Source: an uncultured Paenibacillus sp. (GTDB lineage: Bacteria > Bacillota > Bacilli > Paenibacillales > Paenibacillaceae). From it: a stretch of DNA of 64,000 nt. Where the stretch lies: contig CALAWP010000101.1 in the NCBI GenBank assembly GCA_937895345.1, positions 62,001-126,000 on the forward strand. Direction: 5' to 3'. How positions within the stretch are numbered: position 1 is the stretch's first letter; every line of letters begins with the position of its first letter. The notes under the pieces were generated by a model that made no database searches, was not told the DNA's origin, and worked only from the letters and a program-made list of their open reading frames with translations. A program made the position numbers and the translations under genes. Below are positions 51,514-59,872 of this stretch, piece by piece.

Positions 51514-52686
51514 ATGGCAGATCTGCAAGCGCTGAAACAGCAATTCATTTCGCATTTCGGAGGGGACGAGTCCGGCATCGCCGTCTTCCACGCGCCCGGC
51601 CGCGTCAATTTGATCGGCGAGCATACCGATTACAACGGCGGCTACGTCTTTCCCGCCGCGCTGACGTTCGGCACGACGCTTCTTATCCGCAAGCGCGGCG
51701 ATAAGGGGCTGGGGCTGGCCTCCACCAATTTCCCGTCCGTCAAGACGCTGTCCATCGATTCCGTCGTCTACGACGAAGCGGACGACTGGATGAACTATCC
51801 GAAAGGGATCGTAAACGAGCTGCACAACGAAGGCGTCAAGTTCGGCAGCGGCTACGACCTGCTGTATCACGGCGAAATTCCGAACGGCTCGGGCTTGTCC
51901 TCGTCCGCCTCGATCGAGGTCGCGACGGCTTACGCGCTGCTGACGATGGAAGGGCTGCCGGCGGATACAGTTAAGATCGCGCAGCTGGCGCAAAAATCGG
52001 AAAACGAGTTCAACGGCGTCAAATGCGGCATTATGGACCAGTTCGCCGTCGCCAACGGCAAGAAGGATCATGCAATTCTGCTTATGTGCGACACGCTGGA
52101 GTATAAGCTGGTGCCGTTCCAGTCGGGCAGCTACAAGCTTGTCATCGGCAATACGAACAAGCGCCGGGGACTGGTCGATTCGAAGTACAACGAGCGCCGC
52201 AGCCAATGCGAGCAGGCGGTGGCGGAGCTTCGCGCCGCTTATCCGGAGCTGCAGCTGCTCGGCCAGCTCAGCCTGGACCAATTCAACGCATCCAAGCATC
52301 TGATCCGGGACGGCGTCGTCCGCAACCGGGCGCAGCATGTCGTGGAGGAAATCGACCGCGTGCTTCAATCGATGGACGCGCTGCAGAACGGCGATCTGGC
52401 GCGGTTCGGCCAATTGATGAACGCGTCCCACGATTCGCTGCGCGATCTGTACGAGGTAACGGGCCCCGAGCTCGACGCGATGGTGGAAGCGGCCCGGACG
52501 GTGCCGGGCGTGCTCGGCTCGCGCATGACGGGCGCCGGCTTCGGCGGCTGTACGGTGTCTCTTGTGCATGAAGACAGCGTGGAAGCGTTCCGCGCCGAGG
52601 TCGGTGCGAAATACAAAGAAGCGACGGGATTGAACGCCGACTTCTACGTATGCAGCATCGGCAACGGCGTCGAGCGCCTGGCTTAA
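51514..52686 (+). CDS. galK: Galactokinase
   Basis: Phosphorylates galactose to galactose-1-phosphate, first step of the Leloir pathway. 390 aa GHMP kinase: the GRVNLIGEHTDYNGG galactokinase signature (29-43), the ATP-binding PNGSGLSSSASIEVA motif and the C-terminal GSRMTGAGFGGCTVSL motif. All are intact and length is standard. First gene of the gal operon; the galE start lies 35 bp after its stop. Probably controlled by the divergent AraC protein. Confidence 0.96.
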   Translation: MADLQALKQQFISHFGGDESGIAVFHAPGRVNLIGEHTDYNGGYVFPAALTFGTTLLIRKRGDKGLGLASTNFPSVKTLSIDSVVYDEADDWMNYPKGIVNELHNEGVKFGSGYDLLYHGEIPNGSGLSSSASIEVATAYALLTMEGLPADTVKIAQLAQKSENEFNGVKCGIMDQFAVANGKKDHAILLMCDTLEYKLVPFQSGSYKLVIGNTNKRRGLVDSKYNERRSQCEQAVAELRAAYPELQLLGQLSLDQFNASKHLIRDGVVRNRAQHVVEEIDRVLQSMDALQNGDLARFGQLMNASHDSLRDLYEVTGPELDAMVEAARTVPGVLGSRMTGAGFGGCTVSLVHEDSVEAFRAEVGAKYKEATGLNADFYVCSIGNGVERLA

Positions 52687-52721
52687 GGGCCAATCATTCG
52701 GAATACGGGAGGAGATCGATT

Positions 52722-53711
52722 ATGGCAGTATTGGTAACCGGAGGAGCCGGCTACATCGGCTCGCACGCGGTCGCGGCGCTGCTGGAGCGCGGCGAGGACA
52801 TCGTCGTCGTCGACAATTTGCAGCAGGGGCACCGGGAAGCGGTGCTGGGCGGGAAGCTGTATGCCGGCGATTTGCGCGACCTGGATTTTTTGGATACCGT
52901 GTTCAAGGAGAACTCCATTGACGCCGTCATTCATTTTGCGGCGAACTCGCTGGTCGGCGAAAGCATGAAGCTGCCCGGCAAATATTATCACAACAATGTG
53001 TACGGCACGCTGTGCCTGCTGGAAAAGATGAACGAATACGGCGTCGGCAAAATCGTGTTTTCGTCCACGGCGGCCACTTACGGCGAGCCCGAGAACATTC
53101 CGATCGACGAATTCGACCGGACGCTGCCGACGAACGCCTACGGCGAGACGAAGCTGGCGATGGAGCAAATGATGAAATGGTTCGATACCGCCCATGGCAT
53201 CAAGTTTATATCGCTGCGCTATTTCAATGCGGCGGGCGCGCACGAAAGCGGCAAGATCGGCGAGGACCACAATCCGGAAACCCACCTGATTCCGATCGTG
53301 CTGCAGACGGCGCTTGGCCGGCGCCCGCACATTTCCGTATTCGGAGACGACTACAACACGCCGGACGGCAGCTGCATTCGCGACTACATTCATGTCAGCG
53401 ATCTTGCCGACGCGCATGTGCTTGCGCTGGATAAGCTCAGAAGCGGCTCCGGCAGCGGCGTATACAACCTGGGCAACGGCAAGGGCTTTTCGGTCAAGGA
53501 AGTGATCGAGATCGCCCGCAAAGTGACGGGCAAGCCGATCGAAGCCGTCATCGAGCCGCGCAGGGCGGGGGATCCGGCCGTGCTGGTCGCTTCCTCGGAG
53601 CGCGCGCAAAAGGAGCTGGGCTGGAATCCAAGCCGCAGCGATTTGGAAAACATTATCGCCAGCGCCTGGAGCTGGCATCAGGCCAACCCTGACGGCTATC
53701 CGAAAGGATAA
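52722..53711 (+). CDS. galE: UDP-glucose 4-epimerase
   Basis: 329 aa extended SDR that interconverts UDP-galactose and UDP-glucose. GGAGYIGSH Rossmann loop at the N-terminus, IHFAANSLVGES, SSTAATYGEP (catalytic Ser/Thr region), the Tyr-x-x-x-Lys in NAYGETKLAMEQ, and RYFNAAGAH. The ATG at 52722 has GGGAGGAG; the longer frame to 52650 overlaps galK. Middle gene of galKET. Confidence 0.95.
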   Translation: MAVLVTGGAGYIGSHAVAALLERGEDIVVVDNLQQGHREAVLGGKLYAGDLRDLDFLDTVFKENSIDAVIHFAANSLVGESMKLPGKYYHNNVYGTLCLLEKMNEYGVGKIVFSSTAATYGEPENIPIDEFDRTLPTNAYGETKLAMEQMMKWFDTAHGIKFISLRYFNAAGAHESGKIGEDHNPETHLIPIVLQTALGRRPHISVFGDDYNTPDGSCIRDYIHVSDLADAHVLALDKLRSGSGSGVYNLGNGKGFSVKEVIEIARKVTGKPIEAVIEPRRAGDPAVLVASSERAQKELGWNPSRSDLENIIASAWSWHQANPDGYPKG

Positions 53712-53743
53712 TCCGCGGCTTGGCGATCGAAAGGAGCTACACC

Positions 53744-55333
53744 ATGGCTGAACAAACATTCGCCGCGCCTTCGAAGGAGGAGGCGCAGCTTCTGATCGAA
53801 AGGCTGCTGCAGTTCGGCTTGCAGCGCGGGCTGTTCGAGCAGCCGGACCTGTCGTTCGCGCGCAACGCGCTGCTCGATTTGTTCCGCTTGTCCGAGCCGT
53901 CGGGCGCCCCGGCGCCGGAGGAACGGCTGGACAGCCCGGCCGGCTTGCTGGAGCCGCTGCTCGATTACGGGCATGCGATCGGACTCATTCCCGACAATAC
54001 GGCGACTTGGCGCGACCTGCTGGACGCGCGTATTATGGGCTTGCTGCTGCCCCGGCCGTCCGAAGCGGCAGCCGCGTTCCGGCGCAAGGCCGAAGCGGAA
54101 GGCGTCGCGGCGGCGACCGACAGCTTTTACCGCATGAGCATCGACAGCAATTACATTCGGATGGACCGGATCCGCAACAACCTGTACTGGCTTCATCCTA
54201 CGCCGTACGGCAATCTCGAAATGACGGTCAACTTGTCCAAGCCGGAAAAGGATCCGAAGGAAATTGCGCTGCTCAAGTCGTTGCCCCAGGCCCATTATCC
54301 GAAATGTCTGCTGTGCGAGGAAAACGTAGGTTATGCCGGAAGGCCGGATCATCCCGCCCGGCAAAACTTGAGGGTCATTCCGCTCCGGCTGCAGGGAGAG
54401 GATTGGTATTTCCAATACTCGCCTTACGTGTACTACAACGAGCACAGCATCGTGTTCAAGGCGGCGCACGAGCCGATGGCGGTATCCCATTCGTCGTTTG
54501 CCCGGCTGCTCGATTTCGTGGAACAGTTCCCGCATTATTTTATCGGCTCGAATGCGGATCTTCCGATCGTTGGCGGCTCCATTCTGAGCCACGACCATTT
54601 CCAGGCGGGACGCCACGTGTTTCCAATGGAAGCGGCGCCGGTGGAGGCGCGGTTCCGCGACGGAGAACGTCCCGGCGTCAGCTACGGCATCGTCGGCTGG
54701 CCGATGTCCGTCCTTCGGCTGAACGGCTCCTCCAAGGCCGAGGTGCATGAAGCGGCGTGCCGCATTCTGGACGCCTGGCGCGAGTACAGCGACGCTTCGG
54801 CAGACATATTGGCGCATACCGAGCAGGAAGACGGAAGCCGGGTGCCGCACAACACGATTACGCCGATTGCGCGGCTGCGCGATAACGGCGAATATGAGCT
54901 CGATCTCGTGCTCCGGAACAACCGGACGAGCGAGGAGCATCCGGACGGCATTTTTCACCCGCATCGGGAGCTTCACCATATCAAGAAGGAAAACATCGGC
55001 TTGATCGAGGTAATGGGCCTTGCGGTGCTGCCCGGCCGGCTGAAAGAGGAGCTGGAGCTGATCTCGGACTGCCTGACGGGCGCCGTTGCCGAACCGGAGG
55101 CGCTGCTGGCGGATTCCGCCCATCCGTTTCACAAGCATGCGGATTGGGTGCGGCAGTTGATCAGTCAATACGGCAGCTCCGTCGAGAAAGGCAAGGCGCT
55201 GGAGCTTGTGCGGGCGGAGACCGGCAACAAGTTTCTGGCCGTGCTCGAGGATGCGGGCGTGTTCAAACGGACGGAGCAAGGATCGCGCGCCTTCAAGCGG
55301 TTTCTATCGTCCGTCGGCCTCTCCGAAATTTAA
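53744..55333 (+). CDS. galT: UDP-glucose--hexose-1-phosphate uridylyltransferase, type 2
   Basis: 529 aa, the long Bacillus-type GalT that transfers UMP between UDP-glucose and galactose-1-phosphate. The family's PKCLLCEENVGYAGRPDHPARQNLRVIP block and the ILSHDHFQAGRHVFPMEAAP block (HxHxQ-type active site with the uridylylated His) are intact. Start ATG at 53744 with AAAGGAG. Last gene of the gal operon; with GalK and GalE it completes conversion of galactose to UDP-glucose and glucose-1-phosphate. Confidence 0.94.
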   Translation: MAEQTFAAPSKEEAQLLIERLLQFGLQRGLFEQPDLSFARNALLDLFRLSEPSGAPAPEERLDSPAGLLEPLLDYGHAIGLIPDNTATWRDLLDARIMGLLLPRPSEAAAAFRRKAEAEGVAAATDSFYRMSIDSNYIRMDRIRNNLYWLHPTPYGNLEMTVNLSKPEKDPKEIALLKSLPQAHYPKCLLCEENVGYAGRPDHPARQNLRVIPLRLQGEDWYFQYSPYVYYNEHSIVFKAAHEPMAVSHSSFARLLDFVEQFPHYFIGSNADLPIVGGSILSHDHFQAGRHVFPMEAAPVEARFRDGERPGVSYGIVGWPMSVLRLNGSSKAEVHEAACRILDAWREYSDASADILAHTEQEDGSRVPHNTITPIARLRDNGEYELDLVLRNNRTSEEHPDGIFHPHRELHHIKKENIGLIEVMGLAVLPGRLKEELELISDCLTGAVAEPEALLADSAHPFHKHADWVRQLISQYGSSVEKGKALELVRAETGNKFLAVLEDAGVFKRTEQGSRAFKRFLSSVGLSEI

Positions 55334-55485
55334 AGAAAGACAAGGACCTCCGCGTTCGCGCAGCCTTCGGGCGGCGACGGGAGGTTCTTTGTTGTAATCC
55401 CGGATATTTTATGGTATTTTTTATTTAATAAAAAAAGAAATTATAAAAAAATGCACACTTATTTTTTTATAAGCGGGAGGACAAT

Positions 55486-55947
55486 ATGCCGGAAAAAATG
55501 TTGCCGCTGGAACAATTTTTGAAGCTGGACACGGACGAGCAGGTCGAGAAGCTGAAGCGCTGGAAGATGGATTATACGCTTAAGGATATACGGGAAGCGT
55601 GGAATTTCAAGCACTCCGCCCAATATTACATGCTGCTGAAGAAGCTGCGCATTTACGAGCGGGTCGTCAACAAATCGGATAAGTTTTATCCCGCTCAAGA
55701 GCATCTGCAGCCCCGGGCGGGAATGGCGGAGGAGCTGGGCTGGAGAGGGGCGGGCGCGTATTCGCCGGCTCGCGTGCCGTCCGACAGCTTCGACTATCAT
55801 TTGAACACGACGCTTACCGGAGAAGAGCTGGCGGATAAGCTGGAGCGGATCGCCCACTTCCTGAAGGGCGAACGGAAAAACATCAACATCAAGCTGTCGA
55901 TTACCGCCGCGGAACCGACGGAGGAAACGAACAACGGCGAATCTTAA
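55486..55947 (+). CDS. Protein of unknown function with HTH-like segment
   Basis: 153 aa, not recognised. The first 65 residues contain a helix-turn-helix-like pattern (YTLKDIREAWNFKHSAQYYMLLKKLRIYERV) and many charges; residues 95-140 form a beta-rich or ferredoxin-like end (ITAAEPTEE tail disordered). A good GGGAGGA site precedes the ATG. The 5' leader is extremely AT-rich with poly-T and poly-A stretches, unlike its surroundings, which suggests a strong promoter region. A good terminator follows. Confidence 0.6.
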   Translation: MPEKMLPLEQFLKLDTDEQVEKLKRWKMDYTLKDIREAWNFKHSAQYYMLLKKLRIYERVVNKSDKFYPAQEHLQPRAGMAEELGWRGAGAYSPARVPSDSFDYHLNTTLTGEELADKLERIAHFLKGERKNINIKLSITAAEPTEETNNGES

Positions 55948-55985
55948 CGAAAAAACCGGAATCGGCATCCGATTCCGGTTTTTCG
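55948..55985 (+). terminator. Intrinsic terminator
   Basis: Long near-perfect stem (55948-55965 with 55969-55985), 3-nt loop, A/T ends. It can act from either side. Confidence 0.88.
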
Positions 55986-56068
55986 TTGTTTCATACGCAC
56001 TGGAATGTTCTTGAAAAAGCTGTCGAAATTTTTAGATTAATGTATCAATTTGGCAAAAAAAATTACGG

Positions 56069-56299
56069 TTATTCTCCGCCCCTGAGCTTGCCAAGCTCGG
56101 AGACAAGCGCCTCGACCTCGCTGATGCTGAAATTTTGCTTGGACATGACGATGTCGTAAAGCTCTTTAATGTCTTCGTAACGGTCGACGCTGAAGTTCGA
56201 AGCTTGCATCGCGGCTCCGGAAGCCATTCGAAGCTTGGTCTTGACCGCTTCGATCATCAGGGCGATATTTTCTTGCGTGGGCTGCTGCAAATCGGACAT
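56069..56299 (-). CDS. UPF0435 (DUF1128) family protein, YfkK-like
   Basis: 76 aa, all-helical and acidic. It aligns by eye with B. subtilis YfkK throughout: QPTQENIALMIEAVKTKLRM, YEDIKELYDIVMSKQNFSISEVEALVSELGKLR. Start ATG at 56299 with AGGAGGG. Function unknown across Bacillales. Divergent from yyaC. Confidence 0.9.
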   Translation of the reverse strand: MSDLQQPTQENIALMIEAVKTKLRMASGAAMQASNFSVDRYEDIKELYDIVMSKQNFSISEVEALVSELGKLRGGE

Positions 56300-56389
56300 T
56301 GAGACGATCCCTCCTGCCAGCATTGTACCATGCCGGGCCTTGCCCGCGCCACCGCATGCCGGAGTCCGGCTCGGCTTCGCCCTTCGAAA

Positions 56390-56418
56390 TTGAAGGCGGC
56401 CGGCAAATTGGCTACAAT
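56390..56418 (+). promoter_or_regulatory. Sigma-A-type promoter of the YyaC gene
   Basis: TTGAAG (56390-56395), 17-bp spacer, TACAAT (56413-56418). Confidence 0.6.
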
Positions 56419-56461
56419 AATGACACAACCTTTTAATAATCGGATATTAAGGAAGGTGCGC

Positions 56462-57031
56462 GTGACGGAACAGGAAGCGAATCGGATGGAAGAACGACCG
56501 TTAAGGCGGTTTCTGGAAGGCGTCGCCTCACGTCATCCCGATCCGGACCGCATCGTATTCGTTTGCATCGGAACGGACCGTTCCACGGGCGACGCGTTTG
56601 GCCCTTTGGTCGGAAGCCGGCTGAAGCAATGGGGATTCCCCCATGTAATCGGCACGCTGGAGCAGCCGTGCGACGCTTATGCCGTCGAAGGCTCCTTGGA
56701 GGAGACGTTTCGGCTGCAGTCGGAAGGCCGGACGGTGATCGCCGTAGACGCCTGTCTCGGCAAACCGCAGTCGGTAGGAAGCTGCGCCGCCTCGGAAGGA
56801 CCGCTGCAGCCCGGGGCGGCGACGGGGCGGAAGCTTCCGCCCGTCGGCGACTACAGCATTGCGGGCATTGTCAACGAATACGGGGTGAAGTCGAAGTCGT
56901 ACTGGAAGCTGCAGACGACTTCGCTTCATCTGGTCATGAGAATGGCGGACGAAACCGCCGACGAAATAGCGGCTGCCTGGAAGATGGAGAAGAGGCGTCC
57001 GCAGACGAACAAGGAGGAATGCTGCATATGA
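56462..57031 (+). CDS. yyaC: Spore protease YyaC-like protein
   Basis: 189 aa, DUF1256 family related to germination protease Gpr. The core reads RIVFVCIGTDRSTGDAFGPLVG, then VIAVDACLG, GDYSIAGIVNEYG and KLQTTSLHLVMRMAD, typical for YyaC. The GTG at 56462 is favoured because AAGGAAGG precedes it; the ATG at 56417 falls in the -10 element. The gene's end overlaps the next start (ATGA). Members are expressed during sporulation, which supports an endospore-former. Confidence 0.88.
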   Translation: MTEQEANRMEERPLRRFLEGVASRHPDPDRIVFVCIGTDRSTGDAFGPLVGSRLKQWGFPHVIGTLEQPCDAYAVEGSLEETFRLQSEGRTVIAVDACLGKPQSVGSCAASEGPLQPGAATGRKLPPVGDYSIAGIVNEYGVKSKSYWKLQTTSLHLVMRMADETADEIAAAWKMEKRRPQTNKEECCI

Positions 57032-57867
57032 AACCAAATCGAAACGTTTCGCTGGCGGAACAGGCATACAAGCTGTCGAACGGTATCGAGCTGGCCTATT
57101 ACGATTCCCAGGCGGACGATGCGTCGCCGTCCGCCGAAGCGCTGGTGCTGCTTCACGGATACTGCGGCAGTTCCGCTTACTGGGAGCGGGTGGCTGGCGA
57201 GCTCGCGTCGGGCGGCCGCGTCATTGCGCCCGACGCCAGAGGACACGGACTCAGTTCGGCCCCTGAGGACGCGGTATACGGCATGGAGAATTTCGCGGCC
57301 GATCTCGAAGAGCTGCTGGAGCGGCTGGGAGTTGCTCGCGCAATCGTCCTGGGCCATTCGCTCGGAGGGTATATCGCGCTGGCGTATGCGGAACGGCATG
57401 CCGCGAGGCTGTCCGCATTCGGATTGATTCATTCCACGCCATTGCCGGACAGCGAGGCCGCAAGGGAGAACAGGGACAAGGCGGCGGCCGCCATTGAAGG
57501 ACAGGGCGTGGAGCCGTTCGTGAAAGGGCTTGTGCCGAAGCTGTTCCATCCGGAACGGTCCGGGGAGCTGGCGGAGGAACTGGAACGCGCCGTGCAAATC
57601 GGCCTCGGCACATCCAGGCTCGGAGCCGCCGCCACGGCCCGGGGCATGAAGGCCAGGAGGGACCGCAAGGACGTCATTGCCGGCGCCTCCGTTCCCGTCC
57701 TGCTGGCGGCGGGCTCGAATGATGGAATCATTCTGCAGGAAAGCGTCTTTGCGGCCGCCGCGCCGCGAACGGTCCAAACCGTCATCTCCGGGGCCGGACA
57801 TATGAGCATGTACGAGCGCCCGAACGAGCTGATTGCCGCCGTCTCATCGTTCAGGGGGCAAATTTGA
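57028..57867 (+). CDS. Alpha/beta hydrolase
   Basis: 279 aa soluble hydrolase: LLHGYCGSSAYW oxyanion region, PDARGHGLSS, GHSLGGYIALAYAE nucleophile elbow, an acidic SNDGIILQE and a C-terminal SGAGHMSMYE His. All triad elements are visible. Start at ATG 57028 with AAGGAGG. Co-translated with yyaC. Enzyme substrate unknown; resembles pimeloyl-carrier esterase or MhpC-type hydrolases. Confidence 0.85.
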   Translation: MKPNRNVSLAEQAYKLSNGIELAYYDSQADDASPSAEALVLLHGYCGSSAYWERVAGELASGGRVIAPDARGHGLSSAPEDAVYGMENFAADLEELLERLGVARAIVLGHSLGGYIALAYAERHAARLSAFGLIHSTPLPDSEAARENRDKAAAAIEGQGVEPFVKGLVPKLFHPERSGELAEELERAVQIGLGTSRLGAAATARGMKARRDRKDVIAGASVPVLLAAGSNDGIILQESVFAAAAPRTVQTVISGAGHMSMYERPNELIAAVSSFRGQI

Positions 57868-57935
57868 CGGGCCGCGAAGCCGGCGCGAAATAAGCCGCAT
57901 TCGAATGCGCAACACCCGGGAAGGCGGGGGAGGAT

Positions 57936-58589
57936 ATGTTTCAACGGGATTATTTTATGAGAATGATTGCCCAGATGACGGAAGCGATCGGCCAGGTGCT
58001 TCGGCTGCGGCAAGAACAAAAGCACGAGGAGGCGCTCATCGTTATCGACGAGCTGCTGGAAAAGCACTTTCGTTTGAACGGGAAGCTCGTTCGCTCGCTG
58101 TCGGAAGAGGACTTGATCCGGCTTATGTCCAAAAACGGCATTCCCGACACCGATCAGCTGCAGGCGGTCGCCCTTCTGATCAAGCAGGAGGCCATCCTTC
58201 GGGACGAGATGGGAATGGAGGCGGAGAGCTTCGCGCTGAACGTGCGGTCGCTCCGGCTGTTTATTCGTCTCTCGCTCATGGAGGCCGAGCCGTCCATCGT
58301 CCGTCCGGAGGAGCAAATCGAAGAACTGCTCGAGGCGCTCGCACCGTACGAGCTTCCCGATTCGGCCAAGCGGCTGCTGATGGAATGGCACGAGTCGCAA
58401 GGGCGGTACGACAAGACGGAGGACGTCATGCACGAGCTGCTCGAAAGCGGGGCGCTGACGGCGGCGGAAGCGGCGGCTGCGTACGAACGATTGCTCGGCA
58501 TGAGCGACGAGCGGCTGGAAGCCGGAGGGCTGCCCCGCACCGAAATCGAGGAGGCGCTGTCCGCGCTGGAAGCTATAAACAAGGAGTGA
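57936..58589 (+). CDS. DUF6483-like helical protein
   Basis: 217 aa, all-helical with leucine-rich amphipathic helices (MRMIAQMTEAIGQVLRLR, ALIVIDELLEKHF, LLIKQEAILRDEMG). It looks like a TPR/solenoid-type protein. From memory it fits DUF6483, found in Paenibacillus and Clostridia; this is not certain. The next gene starts 10 bp later, so they are probably one operon. Confidence 0.6.
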   Translation: MFQRDYFMRMIAQMTEAIGQVLRLRQEQKHEEALIVIDELLEKHFRLNGKLVRSLSEEDLIRLMSKNGIPDTDQLQAVALLIKQEAILRDEMGMEAESFALNVRSLRLFIRLSLMEAEPSIVRPEEQIEELLEALAPYELPDSAKRLLMEWHESQGRYDKTEDVMHELLESGALTAAEAAAAYERLLGMSDERLEAGGLPRTEIEEALSALEAINKE

Positions 58590-58599
58590 AACGCCGCAT

Positions 58600-59772
58600 A
58601 TGTCGGAGCAATGGCAGCAGGAAATACGGAAATGGATCGATGGCGGCTCGCTTCTGCAGGCGACGCTAAGCCAGCTGAAACGGAAGGACGCCGAAGTTCC
58701 GGCGAGAACGGTCGTCCGACCCGTCAAGCTGAAGCAGGGATTGCACTTTCAGTTTGAATCGCATTATGCCGACAAGGTGACGCATTTGAACGTGACGCCG
58801 GACCAAACCGCGGACCGGATCGTCGGACTGTTGGAGAGCCAATACAGGCAGGCGCTGATCAAGACGGCCGAGGCCGACGTGCAGCTGCTGCTCAGCAAGA
58901 AAGGAAAGGCCGCGGTCAAGAAGCTGCCGCCAACCGCCGTTCCGCAGTCGGAGCCGTCGCATAACCGCGCCAAGAGGCGAGTGCTGGAGGAGGGCAAAGC
59001 GGCTCCTTTTCTGGTGGAGCTCGGCGTCATGTCCCCGGAAGGACGCGTATACGACAAGAAGCAGGACAAATACAGACAAATCAACCGCTTTCTGGAGACG
59101 GTCGCGGACGTGCTGCCGCAGCTTCCTTCGGACCGGGAGCTGACGATCGTCGACTTCGGATGCGGAAAGTCTTATTTGACGTTTGCTCTCTATCATTATT
59201 TGGCGATCGATCAGGGCCGGAACATTAACGTCGTCGGGCTCGATCTGAAGCGGGACGTCATCGAATTTTGCAGCCGGACGGCGCATAAGCTGGGCTACGA
59301 CCGTCTGCGCTTTCTGGTCGGAGACATTGCGGAATACGAAGGCTTGACGGCTGCGGACATGGTCGTCACGCTGCATGCGTGCGATACGGCGACCGACGCC
59401 GCGATCGCCAAGGCCGTCCGGTGGGGAGCGTCGGTCATTTTGTCCGTGCCGTGCTGCCAGCATGAGCTGTTCGGACAAATTCGCAGCGGCGAGCTGGCCC
59501 CGATTATGGCCCACGGGCTGTTGAAGGAAAGATTCGCCGCCTTGGCGACGGACGCGGCGCGCGGACAGCTGCTGGAGGCGCTCGGCTATAGGGTCGGCAT
59601 GCTGGAGTTTATCGATCCCGAGCATACGCCCAAAAACTTGATGATCCGGGCCGTAAGGAGCGGGAACAAAGAACTATCTCCAGACAAGTGGGAGCAGTAT
59701 GTAAAATTTAGACAGTTTCTATCCATCGACCCGGCTTTGGAGCGCGAATTGTCCGACCGATGGCCAAAATGA
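58600..59772 (+). CDS. Class I SAM-dependent methyltransferase (Methyltransf_32-like)
   Basis: 390 aa. A variable N-terminal half (about 1-150) precedes a Rossmann methylase: motif I IVDFGCGKSYLTFALYHY, then VVGLDLKRDVIEFC. The characteristic LHACDTATDAAIAKA and SVPCCQHEL motifs of this family follow. These motifs define pfam13679-type methylases. The C-terminal EHTPKNLMIRAV is also typical. Target unknown. Confidence 0.82.
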   Translation: MSEQWQQEIRKWIDGGSLLQATLSQLKRKDAEVPARTVVRPVKLKQGLHFQFESHYADKVTHLNVTPDQTADRIVGLLESQYRQALIKTAEADVQLLLSKKGKAAVKKLPPTAVPQSEPSHNRAKRRVLEEGKAAPFLVELGVMSPEGRVYDKKQDKYRQINRFLETVADVLPQLPSDRELTIVDFGCGKSYLTFALYHYLAIDQGRNINVVGLDLKRDVIEFCSRTAHKLGYDRLRFLVGDIAEYEGLTAADMVVTLHACDTATDAAIAKAVRWGASVILSVPCCQHELFGQIRSGELAPIMAHGLLKERFAALATDAARGQLLEALGYRVGMLEFIDPEHTPKNLMIRAVRSGNKELSPDKWEQYVKFRQFLSIDPALERELSDRWPK

Positions 59773-59806
59773 TGCCGAAAATATAAGGTTTCGAACCATT
59801 AACGCA

Positions 59807-59835
59807 TTGTCGTTCGATCTATCATTTGCTACAAT
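59807..59835 (+). promoter_or_regulatory. Sigma-A-type promoter of the GGDEF gene
   Basis: TTGTCG (59807-59812), 17-bp spacer, TACAAT (59830-59835), about 40 nt before the start codon. Confidence 0.6.
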
Positions 59836-59872
59836 GGAAGAAGATGGCTACCAAATGAATGGGTGAACCGTT

